Part shown: piece after piece, positions 25,458 to 36,200 of the stretch | Layout: every line of letters begins with the position of its first letter | Position numbering within the stretch: the stretch's first letter is position 1 | Assembly: GCF_901827155.1 (NCBI RefSeq) | Contig: NZ_LR594659.1 | Span: forward strand, 3,348,001-3,412,000 | Source of the DNA: Variovorax sp. PBL-H6 | Lineage (GTDB): Bacteria > Pseudomonadota > Gammaproteobacteria > Burkholderiales > Burkholderiaceae_C | DNA length: 64,000 bases | Direction of reading: 5' to 3' | Notes under the pieces: generated by a model | What the model was told of the DNA's origin: nothing | Database searches by the model: none | Seen by the model: only the letters and a program-made list of their open reading frames with translations | Program-made: the position numbers and the translations under genes

Positions 25458-26516
25458 ATGTCACTCCTACCCATCCTCCGCCGGTCGGCCCTCCTCATTC
25501 TTGCCCTGCTGCTGGCAGGCTGCAACATGGTGGTACTGAATCCGTCCGGGGACATCGCCGCGCAGCAGGGCCGGCTGGTCGTGATATCCACCTTGCTGAT
25601 GCTGCTGATCATCGTGCCGGTGATCGCGCTCACCCTGCTGTTCGCGTGGCGCTACCGCCAGTCCAATACCGAAGCGACCTACAAGCCCGACTGGGACCAT
25701 TCCACGCAGCTCGAGCTGGTGATCTGGGCCGCGCCGCTGCTGATCATCATCGCCCTGGGCGCGCTGACCTGGATCAGCACCCACACGCTCGACCCCTACC
25801 GCCCGCTGGACCGCATTGCCGAGGGGCGCGAGGTGCCCGCAGGCGCGCAGCCGCTGGTGGTCGAGGTGGTCGCGCTCGACTGGAAGTGGCTGTTCTTCTA
25901 CCCTGAACAGGGCATTGCGACCGTGAACGAAATGGCCGCGCCGGTGGACCGTCCGATCCAGTTCAAGATCACCGCCTCGTCGGTCATGAACTCGTTCTAC
26001 GTGCCCGCGCTGGCCGGCATGATCTATGCCATGCCCAGCATGGAAACGAAGCTGCACGCGGTCATCAACCAGCCCGGCGTGTACGACGGCTTCTCCGCCA
26101 ACTACAGCGGTGCGGGCTTCTCGGGCATGCGCTTCAAGTTCCACGGCCTCCCGCGCGCCGAGTTCGAGAGCTGGGTGCAAAAGGCCAAGGCCGAGGGCAA
26201 GATGCTCAGCCGCGACGACTACCTGCAACTCGAGCGCCCGAGCGAGCGCGAGCCGGTGCGCCGCTACGCCAAGGTAGCGCCCGGCCTGTACGACGCCATC
26301 CTCAACCGTTGCGTGGAGCCCGGAAAGATGTGCATGCGGCAGATGATGGCCGTCGACGCGACCGGCGGCGCCGGCAAGGCCGGCCTCTCGCCCCAGGCGC
26401 TGACCGAAGTGCCCCGCGGCGAGCAGGGGCTGCCGATGCGCACCGTCGCGACCGAGCTCTGCACCGCCGACAACCCGACAGGCGCGCCGCTTGCCGTGCG
26501 CACGACGATCCAATAA
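25458..26516 (+). CDS. cyoA: Cytochrome bo3 ubiquinol oxidase subunit II
   Basis: 352 residues. A lipoprotein signal (L-L-L-A-G-C, Cys22 lipidated) precedes two transmembrane helices (about 40-65 and 85-108) and the periplasmic cupredoxin domain ([12 protein letters not shown]). The Cys/His ligands of the CuA centre are absent, as expected for a quinol rather than cytochrome c oxidase. A C-terminal extension after about residue 285 carries two Cys (R-C-V-E-P-G-K-M-C). The start ATG 25458 gives the lipobox at the right distance. First gene of cyoABCD-SURF1-regB/A-like. Confidence 0.96.
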   Translation: MSLLPILRRSALLILALLLAGCNMVVLNPSGDIAAQQGRLVVISTLLMLLIIVPVIALTLLFAWRYRQSNTEATYKPDWDHSTQLELVIWAAPLLIIIALGALTWISTHTLDPYRPLDRIAEGREVPAGAQPLVVEVVALDWKWLFFYPEQGIATVNEMAAPVDRPIQFKITASSVMNSFYVPALAGMIYAMPSMETKLHAVINQPGVYDGFSANYSGAGFSGMRFKFHGLPRAEFESWVQKAKAEGKMLSRDDYLQLERPSEREPVRRYAKVAPGLYDAILNRCVEPGKMCMRQMMAVDATGGAGKAGLSPQALTEVPRGEQGLPMRTVATELCTADNPTGAPLAVRTTIQ

Positions 26517-26529
26517 ACCCGCCACCGCG

Positions 26530-28533
26530 ATGCCCGAAACTCCCGACCTGACGAAGTTGATCTTCGGCCGCCTCACCCTGGAGGCCTTCCCCTACCACGA
26601 GCCCATCCTCGTGGCGACCTTCATCGCCGTGGCGCTCGGCGGCCTCGCGCTGGTGGGTGCGATGACCTACTACCGCGTCTGGGGCACCCTGTGGCGCGAC
26701 TGGATCACCAGCATCGACCACAAGAAGATCGGCGTGATGTATATCGTGCTGGGCCTGGTGATGCTGCTGCGCGGCTTCTCCGACGCGATCATGATGCGGC
26801 TGCAGCAGGCCGTCGCCTTCGGCGACAACGCGGGCTATCTGCCGCCGCATCACTACGACCAGATCTTCACGGCACATGGCGTGATCATGATCTTCTTCGT
26901 TGCCATGCCGTTGGTCACCGGCCTCATGAACTACGTGGTGCCGCTGCAGATCGGCGCGCGCGACGTGGCCTTCCCCTTCCTCAACAACTTCAGCTTCTGG
27001 ATGACCACGATGGGCGCGATGCTGGTGATGGCGTCGCTGTTCATCGGCGAGTTCGCCAAGACCGGCTGGCTCGCCTACCCACCGCTCTCGGGCATCCTCT
27101 ACAGCCCGGACGTGGGGGTGGACTACTACATATGGTCCCTCCAGATTGCGGGGGTCGGGACATTGCTCTCGGGGGTGAACCTGATCGCGACCATCGTCAA
27201 GATGCGCGCTCCGGGCATGAGCCTCATGAAGATGCCGGTCTTCACCTGGACCGCGCTGTGCACCAACGTGCTGATCGTCGCCGCCTTCCCGGTGCTGACC
27301 GCCGTGCTGGCGCTCCTGTCGTTGGACCGCTACGTCGGGACGAACTTCTTCACCAACGAGCTTGGCGGCAATCCGATGATGTACGTCAACCTCATCTGGA
27401 TATGGGGCCATCCGGAGGTGTACATCCTGATCCTGCCGGTCTTCGGCGCCTTCTCCGAGATCGTGTCGACCTTCAGCCGCAAGCGCCTGTTCGGCTATGC
27501 GTCGATGGTGTACGCAACGGTGGTGATCACCATCCTGTCGTACCTGGTGTGGCTGCACCACTTCTTCACGATGGGCTCGGGCGCGAGCGTCAACTCCTTC
27601 TTCGGCATCACCACCATGATCATCTCGATCCCGACCGGGGCGAAGATCTTCAACTGGCTGTTCACGATGTACCACGGGCGCATCAAGTACGAGGTGCCGA
27701 TGCTGTGGACCATCGGCTTCATGGTGACCTTCGTGATCGGCGGCATGACGGGCGTGCTGCTGGCCGTGCCCCCGGCCGACTTCGTGCTGCACAACAGCCT
27801 GTTCCTGATCGCGCACTTCCACAACGTGATCATCGGGGGCGTGGTGTTCGGCGCCTTCGCCGCGATCACCTACTGGTTCCCCAAGGCCTTCGGCTTCAAG
27901 CTCGACCCGTTCTGGGGCAAGTGCGCGTTCTGGTTCTGGCTGGTCGGCTTCTACTTCGCGTTCATGCCGCTGTACGCGCTGGGGCTGATGGGCGTGACGC
28001 GCCGCCTCAGCTACATCGAAGACCCCTCGCTGCAGATCTGGTTCCAGCTCGCCGCCTTCGGCGCCTTCCTGATCGCGCTGGGCATCCTCAGCTTCATCGT
28101 CCAGCTGGTGGTGAGCTTCATGCGCCGCGAATCGCTGCGCGACACCACCGGCGATCCGTGGCACGGCCGCACGCTGGAGTGGTCCACCTCATCGCCGCCG
28201 CCCGCCTACAACTTCGCGTTCACCCCGCGCATCCATGACAACGATGCCTGGTGGGACATGAAGCAGCGCGGCTACGAGCGGCCGGTCGAGGGCTTCGCGC
28301 CCATCCACATGCCGAAGAACACCGCCGCGGGCTTCGTGCTGTCGGTGATCAGTGCGGTGACGGGCTTTGCGCTGATCTGGCACATGTGGCTGATCGCCGG
28401 CGTGGCGTTCGCCGCGCTCATCCTCGCGGCCATCGTCCACACCTTCAACTACAAGCGCGACTACCACATCCCCGCGGACGAGGTCGTCCGCACGGAAGCG
28501 GCGCGCACCCGACTGATGGCCGGCCATGTCTGA
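26530..28533 (+). CDS. cyoB: Cytochrome bo3 ubiquinol oxidase subunit I
   Basis: 667 residues, the standard length. The catalytic haem-copper subunit: [10 protein letters not shown] carries a low-spin haem ligand, I-W-G-H-P-E-V-Y-I contains the CuB His cross-linked to Tyr and the D-channel Glu, H-H-F-F gives two CuB His, and A-H-F-H-N-V gives the haem o3 and haem b ligands. About fifteen transmembrane helices. It reduces O2 with quinol electrons and pumps protons. Thirteen bases follow cyoA; it overlaps cyoC by eight. Confidence 0.98.
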   Translation: MPETPDLTKLIFGRLTLEAFPYHEPILVATFIAVALGGLALVGAMTYYRVWGTLWRDWITSIDHKKIGVMYIVLGLVMLLRGFSDAIMMRLQQAVAFGDNAGYLPPHHYDQIFTAHGVIMIFFVAMPLVTGLMNYVVPLQIGARDVAFPFLNNFSFWMTTMGAMLVMASLFIGEFAKTGWLAYPPLSGILYSPDVGVDYYIWSLQIAGVGTLLSGVNLIATIVKMRAPGMSLMKMPVFTWTALCTNVLIVAAFPVLTAVLALLSLDRYVGTNFFTNELGGNPMMYVNLIWIWGHPEVYILILPVFGAFSEIVSTFSRKRLFGYASMVYATVVITILSYLVWLHHFFTMGSGASVNSFFGITTMIISIPTGAKIFNWLFTMYHGRIKYEVPMLWTIGFMVTFVIGGMTGVLLAVPPADFVLHNSLFLIAHFHNVIIGGVVFGAFAAITYWFPKAFGFKLDPFWGKCAFWFWLVGFYFAFMPLYALGLMGVTRRLSYIEDPSLQIWFQLAAFGAFLIALGILSFIVQLVVSFMRRESLRDTTGDPWHGRTLEWSTSSPPPAYNFAFTPRIHDNDAWWDMKQRGYERPVEGFAPIHMPKNTAAGFVLSVISAVTGFALIWHMWLIAGVAFAALILAAIVHTFNYKRDYHIPADEVVRTEAARTRLMAGHV

Positions 28534-29167
28534 GATCACAGCCTCCTCCTCTCCCGCCGCGGTGCGCACGGCGGACCGCTCGCTCTTCCACGTGACGGAG
28601 GAACACCACCCGGAGAACGGAACGCTGCTGGGCTTCTGGCTCTACCTGATGAGCGACTGCCTGGTGTTCGCCTGCCTGTTCGCGATGTACGGCGTGCTGG
28701 GGCGCAGCTACGCGGCGGGACCTTCGGGTGCCGACCTGTTCGAGCTGCCGCTGGTGGCCGTCAATACCGGGCTGCTGCTGCTGTCGTCCATCACTTTCGG
28801 CTTCGCGATGCTGGAGATGCTGAAGAAGCGAAAGGGCGGCACGCTTGCCTGGCTGGCCGTCACGGGCCTGCTTGGCGCGGGCTTCGTCGGCATCGAGCTG
28901 TACGAATTCGCGCACCTGATCCACGAAGGCGCCGGCCCGCAGCGCAGCGCCTTCCTGTCCTCCTTCTTCACGCTGGTGGGCACGCACGGCCTGCACGTCA
29001 GCTTCGGCATCATCTGGCTGATCACGCTGATGATCCAGGTCGGCAAGCACGGCCTGATCGCCGATAACAAGCGGCGGCTGTTCTGCCTGTCGATGTTCTG
29101 GCACTTCCTGGACGTCGTGTGGATCGGCGTCTTCACCTTTGTGTACCTGATGGGGAGCCTGCGATGA
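28526..29167 (+). CDS. cyoC: Cytochrome bo3 ubiquinol oxidase subunit III
   Basis: 213 residues with five transmembrane helices. Family motifs: [10 protein letters not shown] near residue 35, H-L-I-H-E-G-A and T-H-G-L-H-V-S-F-G in the second half, W-H-F-L-D-V-V-W at the end. Overlaps cyoB by 8 and cyoD by 4 bases. A non-catalytic subunit needed for stability of the oxidase. Confidence 0.97.
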   Translation: MSEITASSSPAAVRTADRSLFHVTEEHHPENGTLLGFWLYLMSDCLVFACLFAMYGVLGRSYAAGPSGADLFELPLVAVNTGLLLLSSITFGFAMLEMLKKRKGGTLAWLAVTGLLGAGFVGIELYEFAHLIHEGAGPQRSAFLSSFFTLVGTHGLHVSFGIIWLITLMIQVGKHGLIADNKRRLFCLSMFWHFLDVVWIGVFTFVYLMGSLR

Positions 29168-29565
29168 GCGAGCCGCAGCATCACGACGAGCACCACGGTC
29201 ACGGTCACGGTCACGACCAGGACGACGACCACGGCCTGCACATCAGCGCGAAGGGCTATATGACGGGCTTCGTGCTGTCGGTGATCCTGACGGCGGTTCC
29301 CTTCTGGCTGGTGATGGGCAAGGTCTTCGAGAACCCCGGCACCACGGCCTTCGTGGTCCTGGGCTTCGCGGCCGTGCAGATCGTCGTTCACATGATCTAC
29401 TTCCTGCACCTCAACGCCCGCTCCGAGGGCGGCTGGAACATGCTGGCGCTCATCTTCACCATCGTGCTGGTGGTGATCACGCTCAGCGGCTCGTTGTGGG
29501 TGATGTTCCACCTCAACAGCAACATGATGCCGGCATCCATGCACGAGATGCGCAACATGCCTTGA
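29164..29565 (+). CDS. cyoD: Cytochrome bo3 ubiquinol oxidase subunit IV with His-rich N-terminus
   Basis: 133 residues. The C-terminal about 100 residues are the normal CyoD with three transmembrane helices (G-Y-M-T-G-F-V-L-S-V-I-L-T, Q-I-V-V-H-M-I-Y-F-L-H-L). The N-terminal stretch is unusually rich in His, Asp and Glu (H-H-D-E-H-H-G-H-G-H-G-H), which could bind copper or other metals. ATG 29164 overlaps the cyoC stop as ATGA. Confidence 0.95.
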   Translation: MSEPQHHDEHHGHGHGHDQDDDHGLHISAKGYMTGFVLSVILTAVPFWLVMGKVFENPGTTAFVVLGFAAVQIVVHMIYFLHLNARSEGGWNMLALIFTIVLVVITLSGSLWVMFHLNSNMMPASMHEMRNMP

Positions 29566-30383
29566 GCGACACGCCGCCCGACCCGGACCGGGGGCCGCGT
29601 TCCACGTCGGCATTGGCGCTGCTCGCCTTCGCCGGTGTTCTTCTTTTCGCGCTGTTCGCGGCGCTGGGTGCCTGGCAGGTCGAGCGGCGGGCGTGGAAGC
29701 TGGCGCTGATCGAGCGCGTCGAGGCGCGCGTGCATGCCGAACCTGTCGATGCGCCGCCGCCGGCAGAGTGGCCGCGCATCAACGCCGGCGATCACGAATA
29801 CCGGCACGTGCGGCTCGAGGGCGTCTTCCTTCACGAGCGCGAGGCCCTGGTGCAGGCCTCGACCCGGCTGGGTCCCGGCTACTGGGTGCTCACGCCGCTG
29901 CGCACCGCGCACGGCGTTGTCCTGGTCAATCGCGGCTTCGTGCCGCACGAGCGGCGGGAGCGCGCCACGCGCGGCGGCAACGAGCCAACAGGCGTTGTCC
30001 GGCTCACCGGGCTGCTGCGAATGAGCGAACCGGGTGGCGGCTTCCTGCGCCGCAACGATCCGGCCGCCGAGCGGTGGTTCTCGCGCGACGTGCAGGCCAT
30101 TGCCGCGGCGCGTGGGCTGGCGGAGGTCGCTCCATTCTTCGTGGACGCAGATGCCGCGCCACCATCGGTCCCGCACGCCAAGCCGCGCTGGCCGGTGGGC
30201 GGCCTGACGGTGATCGCCTTCCACAACAGCCACCTGGTCTACGCACTCACCTGGTTCGGCCTGGCGCTGGGGGTCGCGCTGGCCGCCTGCCTGGTCGCAC
30301 GCGCCGAGCACCGCCTGCGCCGGGCACACCGGTCGGGACGGGCCGGCGCCACAGACAGAAGCCACGATGCAGCCGCGGACTGA
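29562..30383 (+). CDS. SURF1-family oxidase assembly protein
   Basis: 273 residues from TTG 29562, which overlaps the cyoD stop codon (TTGA). Two transmembrane helices (about 16-36 and 220-240) flank a periplasmic domain with the SURF1 motifs G-A-W-Q-V-E-R-R-A-W-K, G-P-G-Y-W-V-L-T-P-L and V-L-V-N-R-G-F-V-P, and a final H-L-V-Y-A-L-T-W-F-G. SURF1 proteins handle haem for insertion into subunit I. Its place after cyoD fits a dedicated maturation role. The start is well supported by overlap, as no ATG is suitably placed. Confidence 0.92.
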   Translation: MSDTPPDPDRGPRSTSALALLAFAGVLLFALFAALGAWQVERRAWKLALIERVEARVHAEPVDAPPPAEWPRINAGDHEYRHVRLEGVFLHEREALVQASTRLGPGYWVLTPLRTAHGVVLVNRGFVPHERRERATRGGNEPTGVVRLTGLLRMSEPGGGFLRRNDPAAERWFSRDVQAIAAARGLAEVAPFFVDADAAPPSVPHAKPRWPVGGLTVIAFHNSHLVYALTWFGLALGVALAACLVARAEHRLRRAHRSGRAGATDRSHDAAAD

Positions 30384-31662
30384 AGCCGACGCCACCGGTC
30401 TGAAGAACATGCAGCAGCTGATCCAGCTGCGCTGGATTGCGGTGGTCGGACAGGTCGCGACCATCGCTGTCGTGCACTTCGGCTTCAGCATCCGCCTGCC
30501 GCTGGGACCGATGCTGGGCGCCCTCGGCTTCCTCGCCATCTTCAACCTGGTCAGCCTGTGGCGCTGGGACCGCCACGAGGACGTGACGGACCTGGAGCTC
30601 TTCGTAGCGCTCCTGGCCGACGTCGGCACGCTCACCGTGCAGCTCTACCTGAGCGGCGGCGTCACCAACCCCTTCATCTTCCTGTTCCTGCTGCAGGTCT
30701 GCCTGGGCGCGGTGCTGCTGGGGCCGGTCTACTCGCGCACCCTGATCGGCGTGACGGTGGCCTGCTTCGTCGGCCTGATCCTGTTCCACCGGCCGCTGGA
30801 GATCCCCCCGGAAAACGGCCGCGGCCTCGCCAGCCCCTATATCCAGGGCTTGCTGGTCTGCTTCGCCCTCGATGCCGCGCTGCTGGCCATCTTCATCGCC
30901 CGCATCAACCGCAACCTGCGCGCACGCGACGCCCGGCTGGCCGGCCTGCGCCAGCGCGCCGCCGAGGAAGAGCACATCGTGCGCATGGGCCTGCTGGCCA
31001 CCGGTGCAGCGCACGAGCTCGGCACGCCGCTGGCCACGCTGGCGGTGATCCTGGGCGACTGGCAGCGCATGCAGCCTTTCGCGGCCGAACCCGAGCTACA
31101 GCAGGACATCGAGGAGATGCAAGCCCAGGTGGCGCGCTGCAAGACCATCGTCAGCGGCATCCTGCTGTCGGCCGGCGAGGCGCGCGGAGAGGCGCCGGCA
31201 CACACCACCGTCAACGCCTTCCTCGACGAGCTGGTGGCCGAGTGGCGCGCCACCCGCTCGCTCGACGCGCTGGCCTATTCCAACGTGTTCGGCGACGATG
31301 TCGCCATCGTGTCGGATTCAGCCTTGAAGCAGACGCTCTACAACGTGCTCGACAACGCGCTGGAGGCCTCGCCCCGCTGGATCGGCCTGGAAGCCGCGCG
31401 CGAAGGCGAGTGGCTGCGCCTGACGGTGAGCGATGCCGGCCCCGGCTTCGCTCCCGAAATGCTGGCGCACTTCGGCAAGCCATACCAGTCGAGCAAGGGC
31501 CGGCCCGGCGGCGGGCTGGGCCTGTTCCTGGTCGTCAACGTCGCGCGCACGCTGGGCGGCAGCGTGTCGGCCCACAACCGCCCCGAAGGCGGCGCCGCCG
31601 TGACCCTGCGCCTGGCGCTGGCTGCACTGAGGCTGGAGGAGACCCCGCGCCATGGACGCTGA
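30367..31662 (+). CDS. RegB/PrrB-type redox sensor histidine kinase
   Basis: 431 residues. Six predicted transmembrane helices up to about residue 180 include the quinone-binding motif G-G-V-T-N-P-F (97-103), the signature of RegB/PrrB sensors. The dimerisation region has H216 in T-G-A-A-H-E-L-G-T-P-L-A-T, the RegB-type H-box, and Cys258 (A-R-C-K-T-I-V) at the position equivalent to the redox-active Cys265 of Rhodobacter RegB. Kinase boxes follow (N-V-L-D-N-A-L-E-A-S, G-G-G-L-G-L-F-L). It overlaps the SURF1 gene by 17 bases and the response regulator by 11. It presumably senses the quinone pool and adjusts the cyo operon and other respiratory genes. Confidence 0.93.
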   Translation: MQPRTEADATGLKNMQQLIQLRWIAVVGQVATIAVVHFGFSIRLPLGPMLGALGFLAIFNLVSLWRWDRHEDVTDLELFVALLADVGTLTVQLYLSGGVTNPFIFLFLLQVCLGAVLLGPVYSRTLIGVTVACFVGLILFHRPLEIPPENGRGLASPYIQGLLVCFALDAALLAIFIARINRNLRARDARLAGLRQRAAEEEHIVRMGLLATGAAHELGTPLATLAVILGDWQRMQPFAAEPELQQDIEEMQAQVARCKTIVSGILLSAGEARGEAPAHTTVNAFLDELVAEWRATRSLDALAYSNVFGDDVAIVSDSALKQTLYNVLDNALEASPRWIGLEAAREGEWLRLTVSDAGPGFAPEMLAHFGKPYQSSKGRPGGGLGLFLVVNVARTLGGSVSAHNRPEGGAAVTLRLALAALRLEETPRHGR

Positions 31663-32191
31663 GCAACGGCTGCTGCTGATCGTCGAGGACGATGCCGCCT
31701 TCGCGCGCACGCTGAGCCGCTCCTTCGAGCGCCGCGGCTACCAGGTGCTCGTGGCCGCCAGCGCCGAGCAGGTGACGGCGCTCCTGCAGGACCATTCCCC
31801 CGGCTATGCGGTGGTGGACCTCAAGCTGGCCGGCGGCGCGTCGGGCCTGGCCTGCGTGCAGATGCTGCACCAGCATGACGCCACCATGCTGATCGTGGTG
31901 CTCACCGGCTACGCCAGCATCGCCACCGCGGTCGAGGCGATCAAGCTGGGCGCCTGCCACTACCTGGCCAAGCCCTCCAACACCGACGACATCGAGGCTG
32001 CCTTCGGCCGCGCCCAGGGCGATGCCGAGGTAGCGCTCACCGAGCGCTCCACGTCGATCAAGACGCTGGAATGGGAGCGCATCCACGAGGTGCTGGCCGA
32101 GACGGGGTTCAACATCTCGGAGGCGGCGCGGCGTCTGGGCATGCATCGGCGGACACTCGCGCGGAAGTTGGGGAAGCAGCGGGTGAAGTAG
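31652..32191 (+). CDS. RegA/PrrA-type response regulator
   Basis: 179 residues, the usual size. Receiver domain with E-D-D (12-14), phospho-acceptor Asp56 (A-V-V-D-L-K-L-A-G-G), T in V-V-L-T-G-Y-A-S and Lys in L-A-K-P. The C-terminal Fis-type helix-turn-helix (N-I-S-E-A-A-R-R-L-G-M-H-R-R-T-L) is the ActR/PrrA/RegA DNA-binding motif, which is nearly invariant in this family. Cognate of the overlapping sensor. Last gene of the cyo operon. Confidence 0.93.
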   Translation: MDAEQRLLLIVEDDAAFARTLSRSFERRGYQVLVAASAEQVTALLQDHSPGYAVVDLKLAGGASGLACVQMLHQHDATMLIVVLTGYASIATAVEAIKLGACHYLAKPSNTDDIEAAFGRAQGDAEVALTERSTSIKTLEWERIHEVLAETGFNISEAARRLGMHRRTLARKLGKQRVK

Positions 32192-32321
32192 CGAGGCGGG
32201 TGGAACGCCCTCTCATCCCAGCCCGGATGGCCGGCACTTGGTTCTTTCGAAGGCCCATGCGGCATCACCGTTCTCCAGAACCGAGGACCGCATCTGAAAG
32301 ATCTTCCGGGTGTTAGCAGGC

Positions 32322-32996
32322 TCAGTCTGTCTCCGTGTCCTCCAGCGTCGAGAACAGCACCTGGAAGATCTCCCGTGTCGATAGGGAGCCATTCGCGTCC
32401 TTCTCGACCAGCAGCAGTTGCTGCGACTCCGGCAGGCCGGCCGGGATCACCATCCGGCCGCCCGGCTTCAGCTGGTAGATGAGCGCCGGCGGGATCAGCT
32501 CCGGCGCCGCGGTGACGATCACCCGATCGAAGGGCGCGTGCTCGGGCCAGCCATGGCAGCCGTTGCCGACCTTCACTTCGATGTTGTGACGGCCCAGCCG
32601 GGCCAGCCGCTGCCGCGCCTGCGCGGCCAACTCCTCGATGAGCTCGACGCTGTAGACCTGCCGCGCGAGCTCCGACAGGATCGCTGACTGGTAGCCCAGG
32701 CCGGTGCCGATCTCCAGCACCGTGTCGGTCGGGCGCACGCGCAGCAGGTCGGTCATCACCGCGACGATGAAGGGCTGCGAGATGGTCTTGCCGTAGCCGA
32801 TCGGCAGCGGCGTATCGACGTAGGCATAGGGCCGAAGTTCGATCGGCACGAAGAGGTGGCGCGGCACCTTGCCGAGCGCCTCCATGACTCGCGCGTCGAG
32901 CGCCGCCTTGCCCAGGTGCATGGTCGAAAAAATCGTCTTGGCGGCGATCTCCGCGAGCATGCGCTGGTGCAGGGTCGTGAAATCCGGTTCGCTCAT
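32322..32996 (-). CDS. pcm: Protein-L-isoaspartate O-methyltransferase
   Basis: 224 residues. The SAM-binding motif V-L-E-I-G-T-G-L-G-Y-Q-S-A-I-L, the substrate motif G-K-T-I-S-Q-P-F and P-R-H-L-F-V-P are typical. The enzyme repairs isoaspartyl residues in aged proteins. ATG 32996 is preceded by a strong GGAGGAGG. It converges with the RegA-like gene and is divergent from the DyP-P450 fusion gene. Confidence 0.93.
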   Translation of the reverse strand: MSEPDFTTLHQRMLAEIAAKTIFSTMHLGKAALDARVMEALGKVPRHLFVPIELRPYAYVDTPLPIGYGKTISQPFIVAVMTDLLRVRPTDTVLEIGTGLGYQSAILSELARQVYSVELIEELAAQARQRLARLGRHNIEVKVGNGCHGWPEHAPFDRVIVTAAPELIPPALIYQLKPGGRMVIPAGLPESQQLLLVEKDANGSLSTREIFQVLFSTLEDTETD

Positions 32997-33252
32997 GGTG
33001 CCTCCTCCGGGGAGGGCAATGCTGACCAGACAATCCTACGCCTGTGCGCGGGCGGAAGACATCGGGAGACACCTCTCCCCCCGCTGGAGGATGCGGAAGC
33101 TGCCACGTCAGAGATATCGTCCCCCCGCTGTCACGCAAAGGGCACGATCCTTGCACTTGGCGCCGGCCACGCAGGACAATCCGACCCACTACATTGGCCT
33201 CGCATGGCGTGCCACGGCGCGTTGCGCGGCCCTCCACCGGGAGGCAGGGAAC

Positions 33253-36200
33253 ATGCGAGCAGAACTGGTGATCAAGGGAAAGAGCCTGACGGGCTCGAGC
33301 GACCTGACGCTCCTGGCGTCGATCAAGCCAGGGCTGGTGCCCTCGCTGGACGCCGTCACGTACAAGACGCGAGCCAAGCGCCTGCTCAAGACGTTGCAGG
33401 GAGGCCGCGCCTCGCTGCACGAGCACACGCTGCTGCGCCCGATCTCCGATGCGGTGGAGCGCGTGGCCAAGATCCATTCCTTCCGCGTGGCGGTGCTCGA
33501 GCCCGAAGACAAGATCCTGCTGGCCGTCACCTTCGACGGCACCTGGGAGGCTTACATCCGCGTGCTGTGGCAGAAGGTCGGCACGCTGCTGGACGTGATT
33601 TTCTGCAACTCCGATGGCTACGTGGTCTCGCACGAGGCGGGCTTCGAGGCCTGGGCGGGCTGGGTCCGCAACGTGCAGGTCGAGACCGCCTTCTACTACA
33701 ACACGCACGGGCTGACGGTCGAGGACGCGCGCTATCTGCGGGACGAAGAGCGCCTGCATCGCCGGCCGCCGGCGCCCTCCTCGCCCGACGCGCAGGCGGC
33801 CGAGGCGCTCGCGGCGACGCGCCTGCGCGTGCGCACGCCCGAGGAGATCGCGTGGGAGGCAGCGAGCACGAGCCAGCCGCGGGCCCTCGACGCCAGCCGA
33901 CAGGCGCTGCAATCGCTGGCCGTCTTGTTTCGCCTCACCGACCTGTACCTGCCCGGCACGGACGATGGCAGGGTCTTGCAACGGGCCGGACGCGACATCC
34001 TGCGCGAGTTCGTGTCGCTCATGGAAGGCAGCGCCCTTCCACCCCAGCTGAAGCAGGCGATGCGCGTGCGCTTCGATCGCCAGCTCCGCTGGCTGCTGCC
34101 CGAAGACGACCCCAAGGTGACCCGGCCACGCGAGGTGCCGGAGCTGCCGCCGAAGGCGGTGGTGGACGACCCCGGCGACGTGCAGGGCGGCATCCTGCGG
34201 TCCTACGAGAGCATCACGCACGGCTGCCTGCTGCTGGTCGCCTTCGATGCACGCGGTGCCGCTGCCGGCCTGCTGGATGAGCTGCGCAAGTCGCTGACGA
34301 CCGCCACCGGCCAGCCGCCTGCGGGCCAGCCGATCGTCAATGTTGCGCTCACCTACGAGGGCCTGCGCTTCCTCGGCATGCCCGAAGAGCAGTTGGCCTG
34401 GTTTCCGCAGGAATTCCGCGAGGGCATGGAGGCGCGGGCCAGCATGCTCGGGGATTTCCGCGCCAACCATCCGCGCCGTTGGCGCCTGCCGCAGCGCTTC
34501 GCCCAGGGCGGCGCATCGGAGCACGACACCGCCGTGGAGCTGGCGGCCGTCCACCTCGTGATCCAGCTGCGCATCGGCGCGCCGGGCAACGAAGTGAGCG
34601 ATCCCGCGGACCGGAACCACCCGCTGCACGGGACGATCGGGAAGCTCTTCGGCAATCCCGGCCAGGGCGGTGCGCGGCCCGGCGTGCGGCTGCTGGCGAT
34701 CGAGCCGCTGCGCCGATATCTCAACAACAAGGAGCAGATCCAGGAGCACTTCGGCTTTGCCGACGGCGACGGCCAGCCGGTGCTCGACGCCGTGCCCCAG
34801 GGTGCCGTGTACCGCAACCAGGTGCATCTGGGCGAGCTGCTGCTCGGCTACCCGAACGAGGCGGATCCCGCACCGCAGGAAGACAGCGATGCGCAGCGCG
34901 AGCGCGTCCGCTTCTTCCGGAACGGCAGCTTCCTGGTCGTGCGCAAGCTGCGACAGGACGTGGCCGCGCTCTACGAGACCGTGCGGCGGGGCAGCCGCGA
35001 CACCGGGCTCGACGAAGACCTGATCTTCGCGAAGCTGATGGGCCGGCGCCGGGACGGCCGGCCGCTCGTCGACGCCACGGCGATCAACGACTTCGACTAC
35101 CGCGCGGATGGCGAGGGCAAGGTCTGCCCCTTCCACGCGCACATCCGCCGTGCCAATCCGCGGCCGGAAGAAGCGGTCCAGGGGCCGCAGGACGCGCCGG
35201 GGCGCCGGCGCCCGCGCATCATGCGCCGGAGCATGTCCTACGGGCCGCGCTATGCGTTTCCGGAGGTGGCCCCCGAGGACGGCTACGTGGACGACGGCCA
35301 GGAGCGCGGCTTGATGTTCATGGCCTATAACGCCAGCATCAGCGAGCAGTTCGAGGTCATCCAGCGCTGGCTCGTCGGCGGCAACAGCGCCGGCGGCTTC
35401 TCGGGCCAGAGCGATTCGCTGCTCGGCGTGCCCGAGGTGGGCGAAGACCGCAGCTTCCGCTTCGAGCATCCGGTCGACGGCGTGCCGCGGAGCCATCGCA
35501 TTGCGCTGGATGCGGCGCCCGGCGTGGACGAGGAGTCGCGACCCTACGTGCGAGTGGAATGGGGCGCCTACCTGTTCACGCCCTCGGTCCACGCGCTGCA
35601 ACAGCTCATCCACCTGGCGGCGCTCGGCCCGCGTCCGCTGCCCGTCTGGTCGGCCGACGAAGGCGAGCAACGCATCAAGGAGCTGCTGCGGCTCGAAGGG
35701 GCGCCCTGCCCCGCCCGGGCGATCCTGGCCTGGAAGAGCGCGCTCGAAGATCCGGAGGCACAAGAGAAGTTCATCAGCGCGGGCATCTGGGCCGCCATCC
35801 GCGAGCATCACGGCGGCGTGCTGCGCACCGCCTACGGCGTGCTGGTGGCCGATCGCGAGCGCGTGCTGGAAGTGCTGGGCGACGACCTGCACTACACGGT
35901 CTCGGGTTACCGGGAACGAATGGACCTGTCGATCGGGCAGATCCACCTGGGCCTGGACCGCGACCGCAGCGGCGAGTACGAGCGGCAGTCGAAAGAGGTC
36001 AACAAGGCGATCAGCGGCATCGACAAACAGAGCGCCTTCCGTTCGGCCTTCGCCTTCACCACCGAGGTGCTGAACAAGTTTATCGAGGCCGAAAAAGGCA
36101 TCGCTCCGCTGCTGGGGCGAAAGCGCTGGGAACTCAACCTCGACACCAAGGAGGTCAGCGACAAGGTGCTGGCGCAGCTGTGCCAGGAGTGGTTCGGCCT

